Shown: one piece after another, positions 39,068-51,556 of the stretch | Layout: each line of letters begins with the position of its first letter | How positions within the stretch are numbered: position 1 is the first letter of the stretch | Assembly (NCBI GenBank): GCA_037976565.1 | Contig: CP137685.1 | Span: forward strand, 22,793,796 to 22,857,795 | Reading direction: 5' to 3' | DNA: 64,000 nucleotides | DNA from: Mesocentrotus franciscanus | Taxonomy: Eukaryota; Echinodermata; Echinoidea; Camarodonta; Strongylocentrotidae | Notes under the pieces: model-generated | Told to the model about the DNA's origin: nothing | What the model saw: the letters and a program-made list of their open reading frames with translations, nothing else | The model's database searches: none | Position numbers and translations under genes: made by a program

Positions 39068-41880
39068 TACATGTACATAATTCCACAAGTATATTAGTCC
39101 ACGGATGTCTACCCTTTGTATGAATTCTCAAAGCTTATTGTGTGAAATATATTCATCATGCTTGGCAGATTTTATGTGCAGTGTAGCCATATGCATGGTC
39201 CTTGTGTGTTTCGCATAAATTCCTTTCTGAAAGTTCTGCCTTTTATCATGTTTTGAATTTAAGTAGAATGAAATACTGCAGCATCTTGCCTTGTGTTTTG
39301 TGTTGATGGCAGTTTTAATTTTAACTTACGATGAATCAGTGGAGGTACATACAAAAGTGGAATTCCTTTCCTCTTATTAGCTATCATTAGTTGACATCAT
39401 TCATAAAGCTTGTCTATCTGATCATAGGAAAGATCCTATTAATATCTTTATAAGTTTGAGGAATTTTTTTTTCGTTTTTTTTTCTTCTAACTTTGTGGAT
39501 GAAACTCAATGGCATTTGCTGTGCAGTGATGATTTTTGGGATATTTAAATCATGTAACATATTTAAAACAATTTCTTTTTCCATCAATTTGGCAGTGAGG
39601 ATATGCAAAGTTTGTATAGTACAAACTATGACCTAATTGGACTGAGCGTTAAATGATCTCAAGTTGTATTCAAGGTACTTAAATTATACAACATTATTTT
39701 CATTTGTGAAAGTAGAGTAATTAGACATCAATACAGGGACCTTTTTCAAATACATGTATATCTGTTTTCATGTTTACTGAGGTCACGTTTTTCTTTTCCT
39801 TTCAAAAGAGAGTGTGAAAACCTTACGTCAAGATTTTTTATTTGTTATACTCTTTCACAGCTTCCCCCCCCCCCTCTCTCTCCCCCTCTCTCCCTCTCTC
39901 TCTTTCTCCCCCTCTCTGTTTCTCTCTCTCTCTCTCTCCCTCTCGTCTCTCTCGTCTCTCTCTGTTTCTCTCTCTCCCCTCTCTCTGTTTCTCTCTCTCT
40001 CCTCTCTCTCTCTCTGTTTCTCTCTCTCTCCTCTCTCTCTCTCTGTTTCTCTCTCTCTCCTCTCTCCTCTCTCTCTCTGTTTCTCTCCCTCTCTTTTCTC
40101 CCACCCCGATATTCCCAACCCCTCCTTCTCATTCCTTTTCCCTTTCTCACTGCCTCTCTTTCGCCAATTTCTCTTTCTCACTCTCCCTCTTTCTTTCTCC
40201 TTCATCCATCCCACAATAGTTAACACGATCACAGAGACTAGTAGACCAAGGGAAAACATGGAAAAAAGGGCTCCGTTTTTTATTTTTGTGGTCCACTTCA
40301 TCGCCCTATCCGATAATTTCTAGTAATTTTTGGTGCAGAATTCAAATATGAATGTTTCCCTGCATAAAACTTGCAAGTTTTCATGATAATGAGGCTTAAT
40401 TATGCAAATTTATACAAAATGAATATATTTAAAATTTACATATAACAATCAATATCACCGTCCCAGCCTAACTTTTATTTAAAATTATGTGATTTCTCAA
40501 TACTAGATAATAAACTGCGTGGATATTTAAAATATTTGATTCTATTTTTTTTTTTTTGGGGTAAATTCATGCAAATTTATGCAAATCTGTGTGAAGTTTG
40601 TTTTTTGTAAAGAAAAAAATGAGTATAAATAATTGCTGGGGCGGTGTGTACTAGGGTAATTTTTATGTGTGAATTAAGGGCAACTGCGCGCAACAAAGGT
40701 TTTGGGCTTATTCACCGAGCTCTGGGTTGTAAGTTACAGAAATGCGAAGCGTATTACACTTCACGTCATCATATGAGGTTTTGCCGCGTCTTATACCCTA
40801 AAGGTATTGCATCAGTTTGGAGGCTAAGATTGTGCTGATTATTATGCCTAGTACCCAAGGAAAAACACACCATTACGGTGAAGCCAAAAATGATTGCTTG
40901 CAAGAACCACGCGCGAGCGGTCCAGATTTGTCGAAGTTTCACGCTGTGCAATAATTAAATCACATTTACACATCTAATTTGGAAATTTGCAAAAAAACTC
41001 ATTGCCTTAAAAGTAACTGTCATTAGCCGATTGCGAAATTTGCATGTCATGAAAATTTCTTTAGTGTGATTAGTTCTTTAAGGTAGGGTATTCTACTGAC
41101 CATACTTCTGATTTGCATATACTGCTATCTGCTGCTCACAATGTCCCGATGCGTCGACAGCAATGTCCCACAATTATGCATCACGAACTGATGACGCGCG
41201 CGGCGGATGATGCTTGGGTACAGGAACCGGAAATCGCTGTATGTGCGACTTCACTGAAGATGGCTCAATTGAAAATACATTACAGCAGTGGTAGCGATGT
41301 CTGTAAAGTACCCTGCCTTTAAATTGTATCTCAAGTTATGGGGAAGAATGCTTTTTCGTTATTGCTTTTAATAGCTCCCTTAACAGTTGATAATTTTGAA
41401 TACAATGTATATTTAAAAACGTCTAGGCTTGTCATACTGTGGGAAACCATTTTTTTTAATTCCACTGTTACGCAGGAAACTGTTATTATAGCTTCGAAAA
41501 CGGTTGGAAAGTTTTTTCTTAAGATCGATGGCGTTACGCTTCACACAGTAGAATGAAAACAATGCTATTAGCTAGGTTTGTGCCTTTAATTTAAGTTGGC
41601 TGTAAACACCTTGACTTGCACCAGGCTTCTACCAAGGATACATGTCTGTGATCTAGACTAGTCTATATCAGTGGTGTACGGAGTATAAAAATGTTCTTAT
41701 TTTATTTAAATTAAGCTATATTTGATTAAAACATCTGTTGATGCTTCTAAAAATATGCTGTGGTTTACATCTTTTCTGTAGTTGTCGTGTGTTATATATA
41801 CAACAATGTTTTTTTTTTGTCGTGAGGGTAGATTTCCCCATCTGACAGTTGGAAATAGGAAGTCATTTTTGTCTCGCCAG
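39068..41880. other. Intergenic sequence without recognised genes
   Basis: Contains a CT microsatellite (39862-40102) and AT-rich unique sequence. Long frames across the microsatellite on both strands are artefacts of the repeat. Short frames at 40644 and 41113 show no features. Confidence 0.5.
39862..40102. repeat. CT-rich microsatellite
   Basis: About 240 bases of (CT)n interrupted by 'ctgttt' units, which creates open frames in several phases on both strands. Confidence 0.9.
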
Positions 41881-42179
41881 CATAACAAAATCGAGACATA
41901 GGCGCTGCTTTTCCGGTGGCGGCGACGGCGGCGGCGTCAACATCAAAAACTGAACCTTATTTGAATTTGTAATATAATTTTGAAAGTATAGGTTCTTATT
42001 CAATGAAACTTGGCCTAAAGGGTTATCAAGTATCCCCAATCATGTGAGTAGAATTTCAGGTCACAAAGTCAAAGTCAAAGGTCATTTCAGGTCAACAAAC
42101 TTAGACTATGTTGTGGCATCATCATCAAAAACTTAATTAACCTGAGGTTAAGTTTTTGAATTTTTAATATAATTTTCAA

Positions 42180-42600
42180 AGTATTAGTTCTTACCCTTAT
42201 TAGAAAGGAAAGAGGCACGTATAACTATTAAAAGGAAATTATCAGAGGTGAAAAGGGGCACTGACCAGATATGAAAAGGGTCACTTAGAATGAAAATGGG
42301 GCGCTTATAATAAAGAGAAATGTGCATTTGTTGAAAGAAAAGGGGCACCGATGAGATTTTAATAGGGGCATTTATCAAGGTGAAATGGAGCTTTTATAAA
42401 ATTAAAAAAAAGGGGAAGTGGCTCTTATTAAAAAGAAAAAAGGCACATGTTGAAATAAACGGGGCACTTATCAGAGATAAAAAGGGATAATTATAAGAAA
42501 GGGAAGGGGCACTTATAAACAGGAAAAAGAGCATTCATTAGAAAGGAAAAGGGGCATTCATTAAAGTTGAAAGAGCGCTTATCAGGAGGGGAACAGACCA
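42180..42600. repeat. Degenerate minisatellite around 'aaaggggcacttat'
   Basis: At least ten diverged units of about 30-45 bp carry 'ggggca(c/t)ttat' and 'agaaaggaaa'. It follows a dispersed repeat containing 'cgagacataggcgctgcttttccgg' (about 41890-41940). Confidence 0.55.
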
Positions 42601-42915
42601 ATTAGGCTCAAAATACACGGGGGCGATGGGCGATTCGCCCCCGTGAGCTACATAATCGCCTCCGTCAGATCGCTCACAGGGGCGATTGCAAAATTAAAAA
42701 TCGCCCCCGTGGAATTATAAAATATAGATTATCTTTTCTGTTATAACTTTCACACAATATTAAGTTTCAACTTTCAAACCTTAAACCATTGAAATGGAAC
42801 TATGGAAGTTAGATTAATAGCGTTGCAGGATTTGTCGCTCGCATTTTACGATGTCTCGCGGTCACCATAATTGTAAACAAATGTTCGCTTATTCGCCGGA
42901 AGATGGCGCTATATC

Positions 42916-43772
42916 TCCATCTCCATATGAAGAGCTTGATTCCAAAAGGAGCTAAATCCATATGTTATCAAAATTGAGTTTTTGTCTTAAAATGATGATT
43001 TCCTACATGGGGACAAAATGTACTATATCACATTCTAAAATTTCACCAGGAAGTATGAACATTTTTAGGTACAATATCATGTTTCATTCTAAAAGGAGCT
43101 AAATCCAAATCGGTTTCATTCCAAAAGGAGCTAAATCCACTTTGGGTACTTTCACGTTTTTATTTCTCCACTTTCCCTTTAGCCATGTACCTTCATGTTG
43201 TTATATATGTTAAAGGTGTCGCCCTGGACCAATAATATATGAGAAGAAAACAAAATCTACCAGTTATTTCTGATTTTTACTAAATTTTTAGATTTTGTGG
43301 ATTTAGCTCCTTTTGGAATGAAACATGGATTTAGCTCCTTTTGGAATGAAACGGATTTAGCTCCTTTTGAATGAAACTCGGATATGTTGTTTACTTTCTT
43401 TTCAAAGGGTATTTTTAGTTGTGATTTCACTATTATTTAAAAGGAAAGGTTTGCTACTAATTTTAATAAATTTCAGTGATTTTATTGAGAAAATATGACA
43501 AATTTTCGGTACAAAATCATGTTTCATTCCAAATTCAAAAAGTAGCTAAATCCACGAAAAATAAAAATCTAAAAATTTAGTAAAAATCGGAAATAACTGG
43601 TAGATTTGTTCTAATCATATATTATTGGTCCAGGGTGGCACCTTTAACATAATACAACACCAAGGTACATTACTATATGGAAAGTGGAGAAATTAAAAAA
43701 GGCGATTTACTCAGAATTACCCAAAGTGGATTTAGCTCCTTTTGGAATGAAACTCTTCATATCTCTATGAGT
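42916..43772. mobile_element. Foldback-type element with 'ccaaaaggagctaaatcc' modules
   Basis: A module of about 22 bp (ttccaaaaggagctaaatcc) occurs about eight times: forward near 42951, 43094, 43118 and, degenerate, 43525; reversed near 43299, 43327, 43349 and 43728. The outer ends, 'atatgaagag' plus module and its reverse complement, form the terminal inverted repeats. A longer inverted pair ending 'ttggtccaggg' lies inside. No coding potential was seen. Confidence 0.6.
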
Positions 43773-43846
43773 ATTACCGATACAAACAACGGAAGCTCGC
43801 AGTGCACTGCGCCTGCGGCCGTCGACAGAGGCTGTATGTGCCGGTA

Positions 43847-45230
43847 CCCAGGTCGAAAAACCAGTTGAAACCAGTAGGCAACTGGTCAACTGGTACCAGT
43901 TCAAACCAGTAGTCAACTGGTACCAGTTCAAACCAGTACATTCAACTGGTTTTTAATATGGAAATTGAGACAACGCTATCTGAGACCAGTTGAAAAACCA
44001 GTTGAAAAACCAGTAGATTTACCAGTTGACATACCAGTTGATATTTCCAGTTGATTTACCAGTTGAAAACCAGTAGATTTACCAGTTGATATACCAGTTG
44101 ATATTTCCAGTTGATTTACCAGTTGAGACCAGTAATCAACAGATATTGTGATAATCAATAATCGATATTGGCATCTGGCCACCAACAGGACCATATAATA
44201 TATAGTCTCTTGCAATTACCCCATCACAGAGATCATTTGAGGTCGATTACAGATAAGTCTCATTCCATTTTAGAAATTTGGAGCTCGTACATAGATATAT
44301 ACAAAATTATACATTTTGTTTCCTGGTTAGTAATTACATGTATCAATATACCTATTTTTACGTCTTAAATTAGATGAAAAACATGATCAAACATATATAA
44401 TATATTTGTCAATGATTGACTAAGAAAATAACAATCACAAAATTGATGTGCATTGTCACATTTGCTTGATAGATCATGATAATTATATTTTCTGTGAAAA
44501 TATGCAAATTAATCATGAATATGCACAAGATACAATGAACTGGTTTTTGAACTGGTGAAGCAACTGGTATTCTACTGGTCAACTGGTAAATCAACTGGTA
44601 ATCATCTACTGGTTTTCAACTGGTAAATCAACTGGTATATCATCTAACAGTTTCAACTGGTAAATCAACTGGTAATCATCTCATGGTTTTCAATTGGTAA
44701 ATCAACTGGTTTTCAACTGGTAATCATCTACTGGTGTTCAACTGGTAAATCAACTGGTAAATCAACTGGTAATATCAACTGGTCTCAGATGTCAACTGGT
44801 ATTTCTACTGGTTTTCAACTGGTAAATCAACTGGTAATCATCTACTGGTTTTCAACTGGTAAATCAACTGGTAAATCAACTGGTAATATCAACTGGTATT
44901 TCTACTGGTTTTTCAACTGGTAATCATCTACTGGTAAATCAACTGGTAATATCAACTGGTCTCAGATGTCAACTGGTATTTCTACTGGTTTTCAACTGGT
45001 AAATCAACTGGTAATCATCTACTGGTTTTCAACTGGTAAATCAACTGGTAAATCAACTGGTAATATCAACTGGTCTCAGATGTCAACTGGTATTTCTACT
45101 GGTTTCCAAATTGTATCAACTGGTATTAACTGGTACCAGTTGAGACCAGTTGAGACCAGTTCAAACCAGTAGATACCAGTTGGAAATCCTTACTGGTTTC
45201 AACTGGTATCAACTGGAATTTCGACCTGGG
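43847..45230. mobile_element. TA-flanked foldback element with ACCAGTTGA minisatellite arms
   Basis: The ends CCCAGGTCGAAA (43847) and TTTCGACCTGGG (to 45230) are inverted repeats bordered by TA on both sides, fitting a Tc1/mariner-type target. The left arm (to about 44140) is made of units such as 'ccagttgatttaccagttga', and the right arm (about 44535-45230) of their reverse complements. A unique AT-rich centre of about 390 bp lies between. Open frames rich in STG come from the repeat. Confidence 0.7.
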
Positions 45231-46266
45231 TAGTACCGGTGTGCACGCTGACGCCCCATATCTGCTGGAGCTAGAGGCGATTGTCTATATAAGGACCGAA
45301 ACATGGAGAAGCTTTTCGTTGTGAAAAGCGTGAATCCTCTGAAATCTGGGGATTCCAAAATACCAGCAAATAATGAACCTCGACCAGTAAATCAATATTC
45401 AGATGAAGAGACACTTGTCAAAGTAAAACCATGGAGCTAGAACGAGCATCTCTCACATTTGAATGTTTTTCCGTTACTACATCACAGAGACAGTACCGAT
45501 TCAGCCAATTTGAAGAGCCCATACCAATAGTGATTATAACTTTAAAACAAATCATAACTTAAGTTTCATTTTTTGTCCGATTTCATTCAAACTTTCACCA
45601 GTCGATTTCACAGATTTCGAAGCCTTGAGACTTGGGGCTTATACAGCTCTAGCTAACTCCTAATTGCTCTTACTAACATAATCCTTTCTGCCAATATAGA
45701 ACAACTTTCAGACTTTCAATTCCTTGTACCATTAAAAAAGCATTTTATTAAACAACATTATGATCCAATAGCAGACGAAAAGCACCGAAAAAGATAGGGA
45801 AAAGGTGTCTGTAATTCCAGGGAACTCCAGAAAATGTTAGTTTTATTGCCCAGCAGTTTGATATGACTCCGATTTGTTTGTGTTTGTTTATTTGCTTGAC
45901 AAGCCGGAAACTTAAAGGCCAAACAGACTATTGTCAAAAAAGGTCTTTGATAAAATTATGAATACTTCGTATATATTAGCAATATAACAACAGCATCAAC
46001 TCATGCTTGATTATCATCCAGTAGTTTATGAAAATGTTTGTATATATTTAACTGAACATATTATATAGATCTGTTTCTCTCTCTCTCGTATCCTCTATAC
46101 AGGCTTGCTCCAATCTTAATCTCTCTCTCTCTCTATTAATATGCCTGCTCCATGTCTATTCCTCCCTTCCTCTTCTTTCTCTCTCGTATCCTCTTCTATA
46201 TAAGATTTCCACAATCTATCTCTACCTCTCTGATATTCCTGCTTCCTGTCTATCTCTCCCCATCTC

Positions 46267-46306
<40 letters not shown>

Positions 46307-46956
46307 CATTCTATTTGTTATAGTTATACCCCTCTCACGACATGAAGAAAAGTAAATAACACGAGGAGGAATTATTACGTCATTCCATTTAATGAGACCG
46401 TCTTGTGTACAATGTGTCAGAGAATAAAGCAGCTGATTAAAAATTTGACAATTTACAATTGGAACATACTGTTTAGATCATTGATTTCTATTAATGTGTA
46501 CACATCAATAGTTTCCTTTGCACGTTTTTCTCACTCTCCATAATTTATGAAGCACATGTACAAGATCGTACTCTTCCATGCATTATATCAAACAAATCAA
46601 ATTTTCCAGTGAATTGACTAACCTGCTGTCAACACAAAACTATATTGGGTTACATGTAGGCATATTGATACTTGACTTTTGAAACGAGATTCAAATTGTA
46701 TTATATATATTTCTTGAATGTTTATATTTTAAAGGCAAGATTATGAATTCGTTGGGGTTATGGTCGAGGTCAGTTATGACTGAGAACCGATGATTTTTTT
46801 TTCTCGCATCAATTTGACAAAAGTCTCAACAAACAGAGAAGACGTCTGACCACATGGAAAAGATCCAGCTAGTATGCTTCTCGAACTTCTCGATGCTACT
46901 ATTACTCTGCAGTTGAAATAAAGAAAAGGGAAAATATACAGATTTATATACCTCAC
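45231..46956. other. Intergenic sequence without recognised genes
   Basis: Unique sequence plus a CT microsatellite (46076-46312). On the minus strand a good acceptor (ttatttcaactgcag) precedes about 46912 and could mark an exon, but no reading frame there is convincing. Confidence 0.4.
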
Positions 46957-47491
46957 TTAAAGATACTATGTCCCTTTTGCAGCCAACATCAAATTCTGTA
47001 GAACTTTGCAGGAATTATGAATATGTCATGTATGTCCTATCTGTGAAATTTAAACGTTAGCAGTGTCCTAATATTCAAATTATGCAAGGAAACCTGTTTA
47101 CTTGCTAGACTTCACTGTCAGACACTATTGAGTGACTGACTGGCTTTTTCATCTTTGGTAATAACATACATAAAATGAGCTGTAAAGGGTACATGAGCAT
47201 TTGTCTACATCAATAACCCACTTCTTGTAATGGCCAAAATTAAACTGATTGAATCTTTGCGCAGCATAAAACGTATGACCATTCGGTACAATGGTCTGAA
47301 AATCAGACTATTACTTACTGGCTCTATAGCTCCTAAGTCGATTCGACAACTAATAGTCGTTATTTTTCCACTTACAGACATTTTCAAGCCACCTTTTTTT
47401 AGGGAAGTTCTAAATTAGTATTGTCTTTCAAATGCCGTTGGAATTTAACCTTTTCATTTTTTTGCCTGCAAATGGGACATAGTACCTTTAA
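46957..47491. mobile_element. TTAA-type MITE of 535 bp
   Basis: TTAAAGATACTATGTCCC at the left and GGGACATAGTACCTTTAA at the right are inverted repeats of about 26 bp including flanking positions. It has the same TTAAAGG-type border as the elements at 34255 and 38764 but an unrelated interior. Confidence 0.75.
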
Positions 47492-47861
47492 GAAATCTAG
47501 CCATCTGATTGGTCGAAATTGGAGTCGTGATTTCAAGCCATGCCCCACTCACAGGGCATAGCAATAGCCCACAGGGCCTATTAAAAGTTTCTACCCTGAT
47601 CCTCATTATCGTGCTATTCCCATTGGTTTACTGCGATCCCCGTTGGTTTGCGTGTTAAAATTGTGTACGTGCGAGCACGGACGCCATACAGTGCTCTTTG
47701 TCTGCGATTCCCAAATGATTGAAACTTTCACTCATTTTTAAGCGAAGATTAACAGACAGTGTTTCAGATTTTCTGTGATGTTTTAACAAATTTTTACTCA
47801 CTAAAAGGCTAAGGTAAGGATTCTTGGTAGATTTTTGTTTTAATTCGGCATATAAATGTCA

Positions 47862-48042
47862 TATCGACTGCTTTAATACTAGAGGACTAGCTGTTTCTAT
47901 ACTGGCTCGCGGGATAGTTGAATCCCCTGCTATCACCCCGAGGCGCTCCTGGGTGGGCGGCGCGCCTCGGGGTGATAGCAGGGGATTCAACTATCCCTTG
48001 AGCGTATAGAAACAGCTAGTCCTCTCGTAGCAGTCGATAGAA
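47862..48042. repeat. Long near-perfect hairpin (arms of about 80 bp)
   Basis: Sequence from 'tatcgactgc' through 'gaggactagctgtttctata' and 'ggggattcaactatcc' is repeated in reverse complement after a loop of about 16 bp (ctcctgggtgggcggc). The inner 63 bp are almost exact. It could be a foldback MITE or a precursor of small RNAs. Confidence 0.75.
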
Positions 48043-48210
48043 CTATATTATTAAATATATAATTATTTTCTAAGGTATTTTTTTGCTGTATCCTGACAAT
48101 GTGCATGGACCGATTGCATTTCAGAAACAGTAGTGTTATGTGATATGGTGTGATTCTGCTAGCGGGATAATGAAGAGGTGTAGAATTATGTGCACTCTTA
48201 AGGCAGTGTA

Positions 48211-48381
48211 GAGTTGGGTAAAATTTTGCACATATTAGAGGTCAAAATGGGAATATGCATGTTTTTTGGATGAAATGTACCCAACCTTGGTTGAACATTA
48301 CCCAGTGTTGGTAAACTATTACCCAACAAACATGCATGGCCTCTTTTTCCCTCGTCTTGTGTGTAAAATGTTACCCAACCC
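48211..48381. mobile_element. Small inverted-repeat element with TTGGGTAA ends
   Basis: 'gttgggtaaaattttgcac' at the left and 'gtaaaatgttacccaac' at the right, with further inner pairing around 'atgcatg', define a foldback of about 170 bp. Internal 'acccaac' copies add to the palindromic structure. Confidence 0.6.
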
Positions 48382-49021
48382 GTTAAAGATTATGAAGATA
48401 CATATGGGAAAAATAAGGATTGGATGATTTTCTCAATTATAAGTCATTTTAGGTAATTTGAAATGACTCCATGCCCTCTATACGAAAAGGCAATCATAAA
48501 ACAGAGGAAGTTACCATGTCTTGCTTAGTTGTTTAATCATCGTATTGTTAAATCATCAATCAAATGACAACGATGGTTTTTCGAGCCTGACTTGTAGGAA
48601 ATAAACATGCCCTTCATAATGTTTTTTTTTATAAATGTTATATGCAAAGTCTCTTTGATCGAAATTATGCACGCTTAAAAGCCATCTTGTGTCATGATTA
48701 CTGAGTACTCGTTTGTAGTCTTTAAAACAACACACTCATTTATAATTACCATGCCCGTGAACATGATCATCGTAAATATTATACCAATAATTTTGTTTAT
48801 GCCTCTACTGCACATCCACGAGTCATATATCAGCGTTTAAAGTATTGCTATTATTAACTTAAAGGGCAATCCAACCCTTGTAATAAGTTGATTTGAATGA
48901 AAGCAGAAAAATAACAGAAACAGAATGGCAAAAGTTTGAAATGAATCGGACCAATAGTAAGGAAGTTATGAATGTTTGAAATAAGAGATCACATTAGAAA
49001 TATCGTTCATGCTTGACTTAC

Positions 49022-49067
49022 CATCCCAACAGTATTTTCCGTCCCTGTCTAAGGGAGCCCTTACGTT
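49022..49067 (-). CDS. Candidate exon 2 of the secreted-peptide gene
   Basis: On the minus strand 'tttttcattgcag' forms a strong acceptor before 49067, and gatg|gtaagt gives a strong donor after 49022, leaving a 46-nt exon. Joined to the phase of the exon at 57389-57545 it encodes KRKGSLRQGRKILLG, with dibasic sites. Another phase gives a sequence with DRDGKYCWD. The link to the peptide gene is conjectural, but before retroelement insertion the two would have been only about 0.65 kb apart. Confidence 0.25.
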
Positions 49068-49244
49068 CTGCAATGAAAAAGATAAAAGACAAAAAATGAT
49101 CGAAACAATAATAAGTAAATAAATCAAACCGAATCAAACAAAACTTGGTTGGTAACTAAAGTTATCACGAAATATCATTGGCAAGGATAAGAAGTGATAG
49201 AAAGTATTTTTCTAAAAGTGTTAAATCAGCGGCTTTCTCTAATA

Positions 49245-49426
49245 CAGTCAAACCTACCTTAGTGGCCTAGCTAATCTGTATAAAGCCATCGGCCTATAGT
49301 GGTCACTCATATTGTCTCCTCTAGAAGGGAATATGTTTTGAAGAACCTGTCTGAAAAGGCCACCTTTATACAGTGGCCCACTTTATGTGTTTTCATTTGG
49401 TGTTCTTAGCTAGACAGGTTTGACTG
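49245..49426. mobile_element. TA-flanked MITE with CAGTCAAACCT ends
   Basis: TA-CAGTCAAACCT at 49243 and AGGTTTGACTG-TA to 49428 form terminal inverted repeats with TA target duplications, a Tc1/mariner-like MITE of 182 bp. Confidence 0.8.
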
Positions 49427-49668
49427 TAGTAATGATAATGACAAACCCTATTTCTATGGCGCATATCACCACATATGAAGACCCTATTTTTGAATAGAGA
49501 AAGAGATAAAGCAGGGGAAATGGAAGTAGAATAACATGCATATAACTTCAATACTGAAAACAACAGTGATACTATTCAATTTTGAAAACTCATATTCTCC
49601 ATCATGAAACCTCAGCGCAAACTTTCTTCAAATCTGGTCAGTTTATGTCGAAACATCATTGCCATGTT

Positions 49669-49841
49669 TGTTGTAGTATGTTATATGACTCGGTGAAATA
49701 ATAGAGTCTGGCAGACGATGTAGTTACTGATTAGTAGCCATATTGTAAGACCATTTATTTATGTATCCTTCCGCCTAGCTCGGCGTGGTATTCATACATA
49801 TCATATCTCATGTTAATGTAGTTCCAAGTGGATATACAACA
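49669..49841 (-). repeat. 3' LTR of the second retrotransposon
   Basis: This 173-bp direct repeat of 57159-57331 carries one visible mismatch (ttcata here, tttata in the other). Its last about 45 bp are repeated again at 49969-50010 within a tandem duplication. Confidence 0.93.
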
Positions 49842-50145
49842 TCTCCCTCACAATAGATTTTTTTTTTAAATGAATAACCAAGAAAAGTTATAACAGTTAA
49901 TCATAAAACCTCTTGAAACTCCAAACACCTGCAAGCAAGCAAATATCAATACCTTAAAAAAACTTTATATCATATCTCATGTTAATGTAGTTCCAAGTGG
50001 ATATACAACATCTCCCTCACAATAGATTTTAAAAATTTTTTAATGAATAACCAAGAAGAGTTATAACAGTTAATCATAAAACCTCTTGAAACTCCAAACA
50101 CCTGCAAGCAAACGTTTTGCAAATATCAATAAAAAAAACTTTAAC
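49797..50145. repeat. 169-bp tandem duplication overlapping the 3' LTR
   Basis: The block from 'catatctcatgttaatgtag' to about 'aatatcaataccttaaaaaaac' is repeated once with a period of about 169 bases (49812 versus 49981). Each copy includes the LTR end and the purine-rich tract next to it. Confidence 0.8.
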
Positions 50146-50794
50146 ATATGCCCGACTGATTGCCAAGTAACAATCAAGGAATATGTTTATGATTCACAAG
50201 AACCCAAAGTCGCAACCTTACTTTAGTTCTGTAGAGTAGTCCTTTTTTGAATAATTAATACGTGGAATACCTAAACCAGATGATAGAGACAAAACTATGT
50301 GGTTACATATACATCAGCAAATACATGCCTATACAGTTTTTTCTATATTGACATTTCCAACTTCTTATTCACTAATCCAGACTTGGCCGTTTAGAAGTAA
50401 ATTGTACTTACATATATTTACAACCAAAATACTGTAATACTAGTTTGTAAGCAAAACATTGTTTCAAATTTGCTCATACAAAAAACTTTACTGGGCAGGG
50501 CTACTGGATAACTCTATGGAAACTTTAGAACGTATATTCAACTTTGTTCTCATATTCTTAAAACATTTATAAAAACTCAACACAAAACACTGTATTCAAG
50601 AAAGTTATGTTGCTTGATTATTCAACATAAAGATACCCTTGGGCACATTTCTTAACATTAGCATCATTGCATGCCTTTTTATTTGTTGTTGTTGCTATGA
50701 ATATGTTAAAAAAAACTTTCAAAAATCTCGGTTATTATCCAATATACATGAAGTGTCTTTATGTGAGATTCTAACTATAAACTGGAACCTTTGT
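50146..50794. other. Non-coding 3' region of the second retrotransposon
   Basis: AT-rich with no supported gene between the integrase stop and the tandem duplication. Confidence 0.5.
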
Positions 50795-51556
50795 TCAATC
50801 TATATAGTCTGTCACTTCTTGTGTTTTAATGTTTCTTTCAAATTGTTTTTGGTAGTGTTTAACGATAACGGACAGGTTTTTACTAATGCGTCCAGAACGT
50901 GTTCTGTAAGGGTCTGTCTCGGATCCTGTCAGGTGGTCTAGCGACTGGTCATGGTCAAGTCCGTCTGCAATTCTTTTGTTCATTAGGGTAGGTGTGTTAG
51001 CTAGGCGCGCATCTTCAGTTGGCTCTGCCAGACGAGGCATCTGTGGGACATCTCTCAAGTGTACCCTATTCCTTCTGAGTCGCGTGCCATTTGGGGTTGT
51101 GACTATGTACGACCTGGCCTGTAGATCATTACATACGTTTGTCACCTCAGCTGGAATCCAAGTGTGGGATTCTTTGTCCAGAAAGCGGACTTTCTGTCCT
51201 ACTCTGAGTGGCTGGAGCTCTTGCTTGCTTCCAACAGCATCGTAGTCTGTCTTCATGCGTCCCCTGCGCTGCTCCAAACGTTCCTGGTTCTTTTGTCCTT
51301 GATATGTTGTATTCGAATCAAGGTTAGCAGGAAGCAGTGTTCTGACTTGGCGGCCGAACATCATTTCGGCTGGGGATGGAAGATGGGCATCCACTGGAGT
51401 ACATCGTAGGTTTAGTAGAGCTGCTGCTGTACTTTCTCCAGTTGCCTGTGTTTTCCGTATGATCTCTTTCACTGTTCGGACCGTACGCTCTATTTGTCCG
51501 TTTGACTGGGGGTACCTTGGTGAGGAGGTCTGATGCGTAATTCCCAGTCCTTGCAC
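50795..51556 (-). pseudogene. Second element, integrase C-terminal part
   Basis: This frame continues the integrase core with the catalytic Glu in QSNGQIERTV and a C-terminal GPY-like and basic region. It is out of frame with the upstream integrase segment by one base near 51555. Conservation on both sides shows one ancestral open frame. Confidence 0.8.

Noticed and set aside
39814..40323. Long open frames on both strands over the CT microsatellite
   Set aside because: They encode only SLS/LSP or RER/ERE repeats caused by (CT)n and are open in several phases at once.
44966..45172. STG-rich 68-codon frame
   Set aside because: A direct translation of the ACCAGTTGA minisatellite.
43847..45230. 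Regularly spaced repeats that could suggest a CRISPR array
   Set aside because: The units are 9-12 bp, contiguous and opposite in the two arms, with no unique spacers, in a eukaryotic transposon context.
46774..46956. Third exon of the secreted-peptide gene
   Set aside because: The acceptor is good, but none of the phases gives a convincing continuation, and one joins to an immediate stop.
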